From Methylobacter sp. (GTDB lineage Bacteria; Pseudomonadota; Gammaproteobacteria; Methylococcales; Methylomonadaceae), in assembly GCA_030699385.1 (NCBI GenBank), contig JAUYMY010000004.1:1-34039 (forward strand): DNA of 34,039 nt, read 5' to 3'. Positions within the stretch are counted from its first letter, which is position 1, and the number at the start of each line of letters is the position of its first letter. Positions 26,618 through 34,039 of this stretch are shown here, one piece after another. Made by a program: the position numbers and the translations under genes. The notes beneath the pieces were generated by a model. It had not been told where the DNA came from and made no database searches. It was given only the letters and a program-made list of their open reading frames with translations.

Positions 26618-26679
26618 AAAGCTATTCCTCTGTGAGTTTGCCGAATTATAACTTCTTACCATTGATTCTTTTGATAAAA

Positions 26680-27720
26680 ATGACTATGCAAAACAAATTG
26701 ACCGTATCAGCCTTGCAATGGACAGGCGCGAGTTTAAAAGTGCTGGATCAGCGCCAATTGCCGGAAAAAATTGTTTATGACGAATACACCGACGCGGCTG
26801 GCGTCACCGAAGCCATTGCCAGTATGCGTGTTCGCGGCGCACCGGCCATCGGCATCGCCGCCGCTTACGGCGTGGCGCTATCGGTGCGCCAGCATTGCAC
26901 TCAAGGCGACCATTGGCGGCAAAAAGTGGCGGCCGATATTGAGTTGCTGGCGACCTCCAGACCCACGGCGGTCAATTTGTTTTGGGCGTTGGACCAAATG
27001 AAAACCATACTGGCCACGCAGCTCGAACATCCGATTGAGGCGGTGCTGGCTTGCGCGGAAAAAATCCATAGCGACGACCTTGCCGCCAATCTCAAAATGG
27101 GCGAACTGGGCGCGGATATTCTAGCCGGCGCCACAGGCGTGCTAACGCATTGCAACGCCGGCGCATTGGCAACCGGCGGACACGGCACCGCGCTCGGCGT
27201 TATCCGTAGCGCCTACCAACGCCAGCCGATCAAGGTCTACGCCGGCGAAACCCGGCCTTGGCTGCAAGGCGCACGATTAACCGTCTGGGAATTGGCACAA
27301 GACGGCATTCCGTCAACCTTGATTGCCGATTCGGCGGCGGCCTGGCTGATGAAATCCGGCGCTATCGACTGGATTGTGGTCGGCGCCGACCGCATTGCCG
27401 CCAATGGCGATGCCGCCAACAAAATCGGCACCTATTCGCTGGCCGTATTGGCCAAACAGCATGGGGTCAAATTAATGGTGGCGGCGCCGACCACCACCAT
27501 CGATTGGAGCATCGACGACGGCGCGCAGATAGAAATCGAACAACGCAATCCCAATGAATTATTGCCCGCTTGTTATAACCACGAAAGCTCCCTGGTCAGC
27601 GCCTGGAACCCGGTTTTCGATGTGACCCCGGCAGAACTGATTAGCGCCATTGTCACCGAGCGCGGCGCGGTCATGAATCCTGCCGAACACGGCGTGAGAG
27701 GCTTAAAAAATGCACTTTGA
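26680..27720 (+). CDS. mtnA: S-methyl-5-thioribose-1-phosphate isomerase MtnA
   Basis: This 346-aa enzyme converts methylthioribose-1-phosphate to methylthioribulose-1-phosphate in methionine salvage. Family motifs are SMRVRGAPAIGIAAAYG, LTHCNAGALATGGHGTALG (catalytic Cys), VYAGETRPWLQGARLT, WIVVGADRIAANGDAANKIGTY (catalytic Asp) and VAAPTTTID. Starts at 26680 or 26686 (MTMQNKL) are both possible; the open frame to 26632 encodes an unrelated hydrophobic stretch. The 3' end overlaps cysZ by 11 bases, so translation is probably coupled. Confidence 0.95.
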   Translation: MTMQNKLTVSALQWTGASLKVLDQRQLPEKIVYDEYTDAAGVTEAIASMRVRGAPAIGIAAAYGVALSVRQHCTQGDHWRQKVAADIELLATSRPTAVNLFWALDQMKTILATQLEHPIEAVLACAEKIHSDDLAANLKMGELGADILAGATGVLTHCNAGALATGGHGTALGVIRSAYQRQPIKVYAGETRPWLQGARLTVWELAQDGIPSTLIADSAAAWLMKSGAIDWIVVGADRIAANGDAANKIGTYSLAVLAKQHGVKLMVAAPTTTIDWSIDDGAQIEIEQRNPNELLPACYNHESSLVSAWNPVFDVTPAELISAIVTERGAVMNPAEHGVRGLKNAL

Positions 27721-28429
27721 TAAAACAGGCAATCATCCGGCGTTAGCTATCGGCTTTTTATTTAAAGGCCTGAAATTAGTGAACCACCCCGAATTGCGCA
27801 AATTCATCATCATCCCGGTGTTAATCAACATCGTGTTGTACAGCGTCGCCCTAGCCTTGAGTTATTTTTATATTGCCGATCTGATAAACCAATTCATTCC
27901 CGGCTGGCTGCTTTGGTTGAGCTGGGTATTATGGCCGCTGTTTTTCATCAGCTTTTTTATCGGCGGTTTTTTCACCTTCACGGTCTTGGCAAACCTGCTG
28001 GCCTCGCCATTTTACGGCCACTTATCCGCCAAAACACTGGCTATCATCAGCGATCAACCCGTAACCTTGGCCGAGCCGCCCTTGGCTAAAGTGCTGTTTG
28101 CGGAATTAAAACGCATGGGCTATCTGCTGACCCGCGCCTTGCCCTTGCTGATAGTGTCATTTATTCCCGGTATCAACGTCATTGCGCCGGTGTTGTGGGC
28201 CTTATTTGGCGCCTGGGGCATGGCGCTGGAATATTTGGCCTATCCGCTGGAAAATCAGGGCGTATTATTTTCCGAGCAAAAACAATTGGTCAAAAGTGTC
28301 AGACTAGGCGCGTTAAGTTTTGGCGGCCTCGCAGTGTTGGGATTAACCATTCCGGTGCTGAATATCATCATCGCTCCAGCGGCGGTGATTGGTGCGACCT
28401 TGTATTTAAATGAGATTAAGCGGGATTGA
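27710..28429 (+). CDS. cysZ: sulfate transporter CysZ
   Basis: This 239-aa inner-membrane protein of the CysZ/EI24 family imports sulfate for cysteine synthesis. Conserved parts are GFLFKGLKLVNHPELRKFIIIPVLIN (first helices), ANLLASPFYGHLSAKT, ELKRMGYLLTRALPLL, LFGAWGMALEYLAYPLEN and the C-terminal AAVIGATLYLNE. At least four hydrophobic segments are visible. Its ATG lies inside the end of mtnA. Together with sbp-cysTWA at 1701-5586 the cell has two sulfate entry routes, low-affinity or alternative (CysZ) and ABC-type. Confidence 0.93.
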   Translation: MHFDKTGNHPALAIGFLFKGLKLVNHPELRKFIIIPVLINIVLYSVALALSYFYIADLINQFIPGWLLWLSWVLWPLFFISFFIGGFFTFTVLANLLASPFYGHLSAKTLAIISDQPVTLAEPPLAKVLFAELKRMGYLLTRALPLLIVSFIPGINVIAPVLWALFGAWGMALEYLAYPLENQGVLFSEQKQLVKSVRLGALSFGGLAVLGLTIPVLNIIIAPAAVIGATLYLNEIKRD

Positions 28430-28465
28430 AGCAGTTCTGAATTCATAGTTACTGAAAAAAATGTT

Positions 28466-28523
28466 CACCACGAAAAACACGAAGAGCGCGAAGGAAATTA
28501 TGTTGCTTCGTGCTCTTCGTGGC
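28466..28523. repeat. palindromic CACGAAA repeat, copy B
   Basis: CACGAAGAGCGCGAAG on the left (28478-28493) pairs with CTTCGTGCTCTTCGTG (28506-28521) with one mismatch, forming a hairpin with a short loop; CACCACGAAAAA extends the left arm. It is downstream of cysZ. The same unit occurs at 7011 and 30596. Confidence 0.7.
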
Positions 28524-28698
28524 GATAAAAACACTTAAAGTAAGACCGAAAAGCGGCTGATAAGCTATAATTTCACAGCGGCTAGCAGCTATCTGAGCAT
28601 TAGGCCAACCAGTTCAACTGAACTGCAGATTTTTTAGTGCCACTTAAACAGCGATTTATTGCGTGGCCTTTTCATACCCCAACTAATTCTAATAATAA

Positions 28699-29685
28699 AT
28701 GAAATTTTTGATCTCTTACCCCCAAACTAACTGGGAATACGTTAAATTTAGACTCAATCGCATCATTAAAGGCAAAGACAAATCCAACGATGTCTTTCAT
28801 GGTTCGCCCGGCGGCAAAATTCAGCTGGTTGAGCAAAAAGAAAGTTTTGGCAAAATCACCTTGCTGGATGAAATCTATCCCATCAAACCGTTCGGTATGC
28901 ACTATGTCAGCGGTGAAGGTTTGTATTTCATCACCGGCCTGCCGTGTTGTGAAAATGGCGTGGCCGGCGACGAACATATTGCCCGCCTGAACGAGCAGGG
29001 CGAAATAGACCTGAGATTGCGCAGTCCTTTATTTTCACAATTGCGCTCACTTAGGCGCACCGAAAAAGGCCTGATGGTCACGTCCAGCGGCATTGACGCT
29101 ATTTTGGAAGTCGATTTGGACGGTGAGCTCATCTGGTCATGGTATGCCACCGAATCCGGTTATGCCAAGGCTTACGGCGGTGGCGAGCGTGTCATCGATA
29201 AAACCATGGATCACCGCCTGAAATGTTATCCGGGCAGATTGCAAACCACGCATTTAAATTCAAGCACCGTCGATCCCTACGATGCGGAAAAAGTATTAAC
29301 CATCTTGTTCTATCAAGGCGCTGTCGCACGCATCGACCGCAAAACTTTGCAACATGACATAGTGATTACCGGTTTAAGTGGCGCCCACCATATTCGCCCG
29401 CATTCTAAAGGCTATATGTTGTCTAACTCGCGTAAAGGCGAAGTGCGTGTTTATGATAAGAATTTTCAGTTAATTGAAACCCAGTTGGGCACTAAAGACT
29501 GGTTTCCGGTCAAATGGGTGCAAGATGCCATTGAAACGCCTTCATCCTCCTATTTAATCGCTGATTGCAATACTTTCAATTTGCGTGAACGTGATGCCAG
29601 CGGCCGAGAGCGAAAATTCAACACGAAAATGCCTAACCGTATTTTTCAAATTGAGCCGGTTCCCGAAAATTTTAAATTTAAATAA
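28699..29685 (+). CDS. hypothetical protein, probable beta-propeller
   Basis: This 328-aa protein carries no domain I can name with certainty. Repeated short strand patterns such as GEIDLRLRSPLF, GLMVTSSGIDAILEVDLDGE, LTILFYQGAVARIDRKT, HHIRPHSKGYMLSNSRKGEVRVYDKNF and SSYLIADCNTFNLRERD suggest a six-bladed beta-propeller of NHL or SMP-30 style. There is no signal peptide, so it should be cytoplasmic. The CC pair in GLPCCENG and several His in GAHHIRPHS could bind metal (speculation). The outer-membrane protein gene follows after 13 bases, so the two are likely cotranscribed. Confidence 0.8.
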   Translation: MKFLISYPQTNWEYVKFRLNRIIKGKDKSNDVFHGSPGGKIQLVEQKESFGKITLLDEIYPIKPFGMHYVSGEGLYFITGLPCCENGVAGDEHIARLNEQGEIDLRLRSPLFSQLRSLRRTEKGLMVTSSGIDAILEVDLDGELIWSWYATESGYAKAYGGGERVIDKTMDHRLKCYPGRLQTTHLNSSTVDPYDAEKVLTILFYQGAVARIDRKTLQHDIVITGLSGAHHIRPHSKGYMLSNSRKGEVRVYDKNFQLIETQLGTKDWFPVKWVQDAIETPSSSYLIADCNTFNLRERDASGRERKFNTKMPNRIFQIEPVPENFKFK

Positions 29686-29698
29686 AAGGTAATAAACC

Positions 29699-30574
29699 AT
29701 GAAAAAAACATCTTTACTCAATTGCCTGCTGTTAATGTCCGGCTTGTCTATGGCTGTCGCGGCGCAAAGTGCGTCTGCAGACGAGTACGAAAATACAGCG
29801 GACGACAGCGCGACCGTTTACAAAGCGCAAAATCCGTTAAGCCCAACCTACAGCATACCGTTAAACTACACCTATCATGGCGGCGCGGAAAACGGCGGGG
29901 TCTCGATTGGCAGCATACAACCTATCATTCCGGTTAAATTTGAAGATTTTCACCTGATTAACCAGTTGTCGCTTAACTTTATGGGCACTTCGGGCCCGGT
30001 TAACGGCATTGCCGAATTGCCGGAACCCTTTCCCGGATCAGGCGTGTCAGGTCTTGCCGACACCAATTTCACCACCTTGTTGGCTCCGGCACACCAAGGC
30101 GCAGTCAGTTGGGGCGTAGGGCCAGCGTTTGTGTTTCCAACCGATACGCTGTTTACCAGCATTACCGACCGTAGATCGCGCGAACTGGGCAGCGGAAAAT
30201 TCAGTGTAGGCCCTGCATTGACCTTGGCAACACAGCCTAAACCGTGGTCATTAGGTGTTAAGGCCAGACAAGTATGGTCAGTATTAGGCAGTGAATCTCG
30301 CGATTCCGTCAGTCAAATGGTGGTGCAACCTTTTATCAATTACAACCTGGAAGATAACTGGTATCTGGTCACTGATATGGATATGGTTGCTAACTGGAAC
30401 CGCAATGACGACCAACGCTGGACAGTGCCCGTGGGCGCTGGTGTGGGCAAGGTGTTTAAAGTCGGCGATCATGACATCAACACCCGCATGGAAGGCTATT
30501 ACAATCCAGTCAGGCCGGATAACGCGCCGGAATGGTCGGCCAATCTTACCCTGCAATATATGTTTAAAGATTAA
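29699..30574 (+). CDS. outer-membrane beta-barrel protein (MetA/phenol-pathway-like transporter family)
   Basis: This 291-aa protein has a Sec signal peptide (TSLLNCLLLMSGLSMAVAAQSASA) and alternating hydrophobic strands with glycine-rich turns. It ends in LTLQYMFKD, close to the aromatic C-terminal signature of outer-membrane barrels. The pattern (NPLSPTYSIPLNYTYHGG, GVGPAFVFPT, LGSGKFSVGPALTL, QPFINYNL) recalls the family often annotated as MetA-pathway-of-phenol-degradation transporter or 'neuromedin U'. Substrate is unknown. A start ATG with AAAGG upstream follows the propeller gene by 13 bases. Confidence 0.8.
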   Translation: MKKTSLLNCLLLMSGLSMAVAAQSASADEYENTADDSATVYKAQNPLSPTYSIPLNYTYHGGAENGGVSIGSIQPIIPVKFEDFHLINQLSLNFMGTSGPVNGIAELPEPFPGSGVSGLADTNFTTLLAPAHQGAVSWGVGPAFVFPTDTLFTSITDRRSRELGSGKFSVGPALTLATQPKPWSLGVKARQVWSVLGSESRDSVSQMVVQPFINYNLEDNWYLVTDMDMVANWNRNDDQRWTVPVGAGVGKVFKVGDHDINTRMEGYYNPVRPDNAPEWSANLTLQYMFKD

Positions 30575-30595
30575 GGCCATTTCCTGAAAATAATT

Positions 30596-30677
30596 GTCCA
30601 CGAAAGCCAAAAGTAGGCGCCTCTAGGCGGCACGAAAAAAACACGAAATTTTCGTGGCTTTCGTGCTTTTCGTGGAC
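30596..30677. repeat. palindromic CACGAAA repeat, copy C
   Basis: GTCCACGAAA (30596-30605) and TTTCGTGGAC (30668-30677) form the outer arms, with further CACGAAA and TTTCGTG units between. It lies in the space between the convergent outer-membrane protein and cytochrome genes. The outer arms are identical to those of copy A at 7011. Confidence 0.75.
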
Positions 30678-30737
30678 TTTATTTCTCTACAGTCCAAGAT
30701 CATCAGGGGCATTCTTTCTCGGAAATTATCTAAACCA

Positions 30738-30776
30738 TTGACTTCCTCCCCGCTAAAGCTAAAGGGCGGATGTCAA
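30738..30776. repeat. solo IS605-like end hairpin
   Basis: TTGACTTCC at one end and GGATGTCAA at the other pair with one mismatch, enclosing TCCCCGCTAAAGC and AAAGGGCGG. The left part matches the element end at 18357 (TTGACATCCTCCCC...CTAAA) closely. No transposase fragment is attached, so it looks like a solo end or small non-autonomous copy. Confidence 0.5.
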
Positions 30777-30795
30777 AGAATTAGCGCTGATTACA

Positions 30796-31200
30796 TTAAT
30801 GCTTACCCGGTTCCAGTTTCACTCCTCGTCGTTCATAAGTCACATAAGCCTGCAACGCTGTCATTTTCGGATCATCAGCGGCCAAAGTCTGGCCTTCCAG
30901 CGGATTTTTAAGGCACCAGTTAATCATTTCCCACAGCGGCACGACTTTGCCGAGTTGCTTTTGAAATTTCGGATAAGTTTCGGGATGCGTATTTGCAGCA
31001 TTAGGATGACACTGAGCGCAAGCGACAGTATTGCTGCCCAATTTAGGGCTAGTCCATAATTCCCGGCCTTCGGCTACAACCGTCATAAATTGCTGCTGCC
31101 AACGTTGCACCTCGGCAGCGCTGAATTCATCCGCCAACGCCGAACCGGTGGCCGTAAACGCTAAACACAGCGCCATTGCTGTTTGTTGATAAGTCGTCAT
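30796..31200 (-). CDS. mono-haem c-type cytochrome, SoxA/TsdA-like
   Basis: This 134-aa periplasmic cytochrome has a signal peptide (TTYQQTAMALCLAFTATGSALA) and one haem site, CAQCH at 61-65 after GSNTVA. The stretch VPLWEMINWCLKNPLEG and DPKMTALQAYVTYERRG resembles the cytochrome domain of SoxA and thiosulfate dehydrogenases. Met113 is a candidate axial ligand. GGAG precedes the ATG. It is the last gene of the peroxidase-phosphoesterase-cytochrome operon, 21 bases after the phosphoesterase, and could carry electrons to or from the di-haem protein. Confidence 0.85.
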   Translation of the reverse strand: MTTYQQTAMALCLAFTATGSALADEFSAAEVQRWQQQFMTVVAEGRELWTSPKLGSNTVACAQCHPNAANTHPETYPKFQKQLGKVVPLWEMINWCLKNPLEGQTLAADDPKMTALQAYVTYERRGVKLEPGKH

Positions 31201-31221
31201 GATCTTGCTCCTGTGCGGCGG

Positions 31222-32298
31222 CTAATAATGTGTTTGCGGGATAATCCGCGCTTTTTCGTCCTGATAGACGGCATCTTCGGGACGTTTCAGTTTTTTGTTG
31301 TAGCGGACAATGCGGCTGCTGTTGTCATACAAAGTAAAATTCAAATCAGCATTACCATTGGCGATGTTGATAAACTGCCAGCCGGTGGCGTCGCGCTCGA
31401 AAAACGGATCGGCGCGGTTCATCGGTACCGTCAGTTTCGGCAGATATTGCTCGGCTTGCGCATAGGATTGCGGATAAGGCCACGGCCAGGAAGTTGCCAT
31501 CACCGAGTTGAAACTGATGTTGCCGATCTGGTTGTACTGAATCTGATGGACATGGCCGTAAATGACCGACACCTTGTCGAACGGCTTTAATAGCGCCTGA
31601 ACCTGTTCGGCGTCTTCAGTCCAGAAATTCCAGCCTTTATAAATTTTCTGCAACGGCGAATGCGAAAACACCACCACCGGCGTGTCTTTTTTAATCTTGT
31701 CCAAATCGTTTTTCAGCCACAGCCGTTGCTCGTCGCCGACCATGAACGGCGAACCGTTCGGATTGTCCAGTCCGGCCATTTCCAGCATCCGCTGTTCGGC
31801 GGTCGGCCAGCGCTTGAACGTCCAGTCATCGAAAGTCTTGATACTGTTCAGCACCACGAAATGCACGCCTTTATGGTCGAAACTGTAATATTGCGGGCCG
31901 AACAATTTTTGCCAATATTCGCCCAAATCCAAGTAATAATCATGTTCGCCCATGACATAACGCACCTCGCCATGCAGCGCCGACAGGATTTCCGCGCCAT
32001 GATCCAATTCAGGCTTGCTGCCCAGTTGCGCCAGATCGCCGCCGAACATGACAAAATCGGGTTTGGGCGTCAACAAATTGGCTTCCGCGACAGCGCGAAT
32101 CAGGCCGCGATCCCAGTTCCTGACGAAACGGTTATCTTTAATATGTTGAATATGGGCATCAGAAATGTAGGCAAAAGTGAAATTTTCGCTGCTGTCGGCA
32201 AAGGCCAGCTCAACCAAACTGATAGGCAAGGTGGCGCCGAGGGCTAAAGCACCGGTGTTTTTAATGAAATTGCGGCGGCTGTTATTGATGGTGTTCAT
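31222..32298 (-). CDS. Tat-exported calcineurin-like metallophosphoesterase
   Basis: This 358-aa protein has a twin-arginine signal (NSRRNFIKNTGALALGATLP), so it should be exported folded with its metals. The metallophosphoesterase set is Asp47/His49 (SDAH), GGD at 86-88, GEHD at 117-120, His213 (FSHS) and GHVH at 248-251. The Asn of the usual GNHD motif, a metal ligand, is Glu118 here, which may change metal or substrate. The gene lies between the di-haem peroxidase and the cytochrome, with short spacers and a GAGGAA ribosome site. Substrate is unknown. Confidence 0.88.
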   Translation of the reverse strand: MNTINNSRRNFIKNTGALALGATLPISLVELAFADSSENFTFAYISDAHIQHIKDNRFVRNWDRGLIRAVAEANLLTPKPDFVMFGGDLAQLGSKPELDHGAEILSALHGEVRYVMGEHDYYLDLGEYWQKLFGPQYYSFDHKGVHFVVLNSIKTFDDWTFKRWPTAEQRMLEMAGLDNPNGSPFMVGDEQRLWLKNDLDKIKKDTPVVVFSHSPLQKIYKGWNFWTEDAEQVQALLKPFDKVSVIYGHVHQIQYNQIGNISFNSVMATSWPWPYPQSYAQAEQYLPKLTVPMNRADPFFERDATGWQFINIANGNADLNFTLYDNSSRIVRYNKKLKRPEDAVYQDEKARIIPQTHY

Positions 32299-32312
32299 AG
32301 TGAATTCCTCTT

Positions 32313-33458
32313 TCAGTTAGCCGTTTGGGCAGGTTTTGAACTTAATTTTGAACTGGTTAAGGCCTTCATAAAGTCCACCAAATCATCCAACTGCGGGTCG
32401 GTCAGGTTAAGCGGACGGATGCCGCCGCTCAGAAAGTCGTTGACCTTCTCCCCCGCCTTATCCACGCCGCCATTGTTGTAATGAACCATCACCTCTTTTA
32501 GCGTAAGCAGGCTGCCGTCGTGCATATAAGGCGCAGTCAGCTCGACATTGCGCAAAGTCGGCGTTTTAAAAGCGCCGATTTGGCTCAAGTCATCGGTCAC
32601 CGCAAAGCGCCCCAATTCCGACGATTTTTTATCGGTCAACACCAGCACATCGACATCGCCGCCTTTGTTTTTAACTTCCAAAAAAGCTTGCGCCAAACGG
32701 GGCACGTCTTGCTGAATTTGATTAATGCCGACACCGATATTATGAAAACGGCCATCGCTAAACAGCGCGTGATCCTGCTCGATGGTGTGGCAAGAAACAC
32801 AGCGCCCCTGGCCGGTGAACAACTCGAAGCCGCGCACTTGAGCCGCAGTTAGCGCGTCTTTTTGGCTGTTGAAATAGTAGCGATCGAACGGCGAATTACC
32901 GGCAACCAAGGTGCGCTCGAAGCTGGCAATGGCTTGGGCGACATGGTCGATAGTTAGATTTTTAGCGCTGACATCAAAGACGTTTTGGAAAGTGGCAAGA
33001 TAATCGGGGTCGGTACGGATAATTTCGAGCACTTGTTTATGGTCAGACAGGCCGTGTTCAACCGGATTAACCAACGGCTGCTTGGCTTGGCCTTCAAGAT
33101 CCGCTTCCCGTCCGTCCCAAAATTGCGACGGGTTGAAAGCGGCATTCAGCACGGTCGGCGCATTGCGTGTTCCGGTCAAACCATTGTGACCGACAGAAAC
33201 CGGCAGGGCATCGGTAAAGGTTTTTTTCTCGTCGTGACAGTTGGCGCAACTGACCGTGCCGTCGACAGAAAAACGTTTGTCGTGAAACAGCTTATCGCCC
33301 AAGGCAATTTTGGCTGGCGTTTGCGGGTTGTTCGCCGGTATCGGCACCGGCGGCAAACCTAACAGATTGTTTGTCTCGGTCGTCGTAGGCGCATCGTCAG
33401 CCAGTGTATAAGCCGGCGGCACGGTTAACATCAGTGTTAGCAATAAGGCATGGCGCAT
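32313..33458 (-). CDS. di-haem cytochrome c peroxidase, MauG/CcpA family
   Basis: This 381-aa periplasmic protein has a signal peptide (HALLLTLMLTVPPAYTLA) and two haem sites, CANCH (71-75) and CVSCH (220-224). GTRNAPTVLNAAFNPSQFWDGRE, with the inter-haem Trp114, and KTPTLRNVELTAPYMHDGSLLTL are hallmarks of the family. Met312 in APYMHDG is the likely distal ligand of the second haem, as in peroxidases, whereas MauG uses Tyr. The ATG at 33458 follows a perfect AGGAGG; the frame is open to TTG at 33476. It leads the three-gene operon. Confidence 0.92.
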   Translation of the reverse strand: MRHALLLTLMLTVPPAYTLADDAPTTTETNNLLGLPPVPIPANNPQTPAKIALGDKLFHDKRFSVDGTVSCANCHDEKKTFTDALPVSVGHNGLTGTRNAPTVLNAAFNPSQFWDGREADLEGQAKQPLVNPVEHGLSDHKQVLEIIRTDPDYLATFQNVFDVSAKNLTIDHVAQAIASFERTLVAGNSPFDRYYFNSQKDALTAAQVRGFELFTGQGRCVSCHTIEQDHALFSDGRFHNIGVGINQIQQDVPRLAQAFLEVKNKGGDVDVLVLTDKKSSELGRFAVTDDLSQIGAFKTPTLRNVELTAPYMHDGSLLTLKEVMVHYNNGGVDKAGEKVNDFLSGGIRPLNLTDPQLDDLVDFMKALTSSKLSSKPAQTAN

Positions 33459-33632
33459 GGTAAACCTCCTGATCAAGCATGAGAACGGGGCATTATTTTT
33501 ATTGTCGTGGCCAGCTTTCCAGTCCTAACTCAGGTGGCAGGATAAAAAAACCGAGCGTTTGAGTGTAGATGAATTGGGTTGTTCGGGCAATCAGTAAAAT
33601 GGCTTAAGCTAGGCGACGACAAGTTGGCAGGG

Positions 33633-34039
33633 TTATACAATAGACATCTTTCCTAGATTAGAGTCATATCGTAGATTAACAATAGCCGCCACCAAGCTCC
33701 ATGTCAGGGAGTAGTTCTTGTGTTTGCCCCGAGACACATCCTTGACGATCCTGAAAATCTTGCATCGGCGGTTAACGTTCTCAATGAAAACTCGCCGTTT
33801 TGCCAGCGCCTTATTATTGGCCTTGTCTTCTGCTGAAAGAGGCTGGCCTTTTTTCTTTTTGGCGGGCAAAGTCGAATATCTGATGATATTTGTGTATCCC
33901 TTGGTATCCCGAATCAGCTAATAGCACGGCATCCGGATGTAACAGTAAGCGGCTGTCCTTAAAGACCGAAAAGTCATGCTGCCGACCTTTAGCCACAGTT
34001 ACAGAGAGGATGGTCAGAGTCAATACGCAGATCACCAGC
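33633..34039 (-). pseudogene. IS5-family transposase, C-terminal part, frameshifted
   Basis: Two minus-strand frames give one DDE transposase end. The upstream frame (from beyond the window to about 33890) reads VAKGRQHDFSVFKDS and VLLADSGYQGIHKYHQ, with the second catalytic Asp. After a one-base shift the other frame continues YSTLPAKKKKGQPLSAEDK and RRVFIENVNRRCKIFRIVKD, with the R(3)E(6)K catalytic Glu signature and the end GKHKNYSLTWSLVAAIVNLRY. A stop at 33633 closes it. The shift is +1, so ordinary -1 slippage does not explain it. The 5' part and one terminal repeat lie outside the window. Confidence 0.85.

Noticed and set aside
33850..33870. A-rich run in the IS5 transposase as a programmed -1 slippery site
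   Set aside because: The needed shift is +1 and the frame break lies upstream of the run.

Overview
The window reads as chromosomal DNA of a gammaproteobacterium. Gene content and protein style (CysTWA/Sbp, PrlC, PAP I-type PcnB, FolK-PanB-PanC, OmpH, LptM-LysA) fit a Methylococcales-like methanotroph, but no methane-oxidation gene is present, so this placement is inference. Most of the window is housekeeping. Accessory material is confined to the two edges and a few intergenic spaces.

Left edge (1-1700): an AT-rich accessory patch. A protein with a C-terminal Mrr-type nuclease domain is split by a frameshift near 775-787. It is followed by the 3' remnant of a REP-associated (Y1/RAYT) transposase. 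From about 1700 the composition switches to the GC-richer host pattern. 1701-5586 (minus) is the sulfate ABC transporter operon sbp-cysT-cysW-cysA. 5838-6923 (plus) is a lone AmmeMemoRadiSam-type radical SAM protein. 8608-7170 (minus) is lptM-lysA. folA (minus) and an asparaginase (plus) diverge at 9231/9278, and a perfect palindrome carrying two consensus DnaA boxes follows the asparaginase. Then come an alpha-carbonic anhydrase lipoprotein, a short DksA/TraR protein and ompH (plus), closed by a strong terminator at 12585-12622.

12660-18277 (minus) is a five-gene run read leftwards: a 59-aa membrane ORF, an RDD protein, an HDOD protein with a cyclic-nucleotide-binding-like domain, prlC and ubiD. 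Behind it lies a decayed TnpB/IS605-type end (18357-18512). 18875-22937 (plus) is pcnB-folK-panB-panC and then panD, covering RNA polyadenylation, folate and pantothenate/beta-alanine. 23138-26617 (minus) holds fliW, an inositol-monophosphatase-family gene, a Uma2 protein and an MTA/SAH deaminase. 26680-28429 (plus) is mtnA-cysZ, which puts methionine salvage next to sulfate uptake.

Right part (28699-33458): a beta-propeller-like protein of unknown function with an outer-membrane barrel protein (plus), convergent with a three-gene minus-strand operon encoding a di-haem MauG/CcpA-type peroxidase, a Tat-exported metallophosphoesterase and a mono-haem SoxA-like cytochrome c. This periplasmic redox cassette is the best candidate for an undescribed functional module. 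The right edge runs into a frameshifted IS5-family transposase. Palindromic repeats built from CACGAAA units occur at three gene 3' ends (7011, 28466, 30596); a different palindromic repeat is at 24501.
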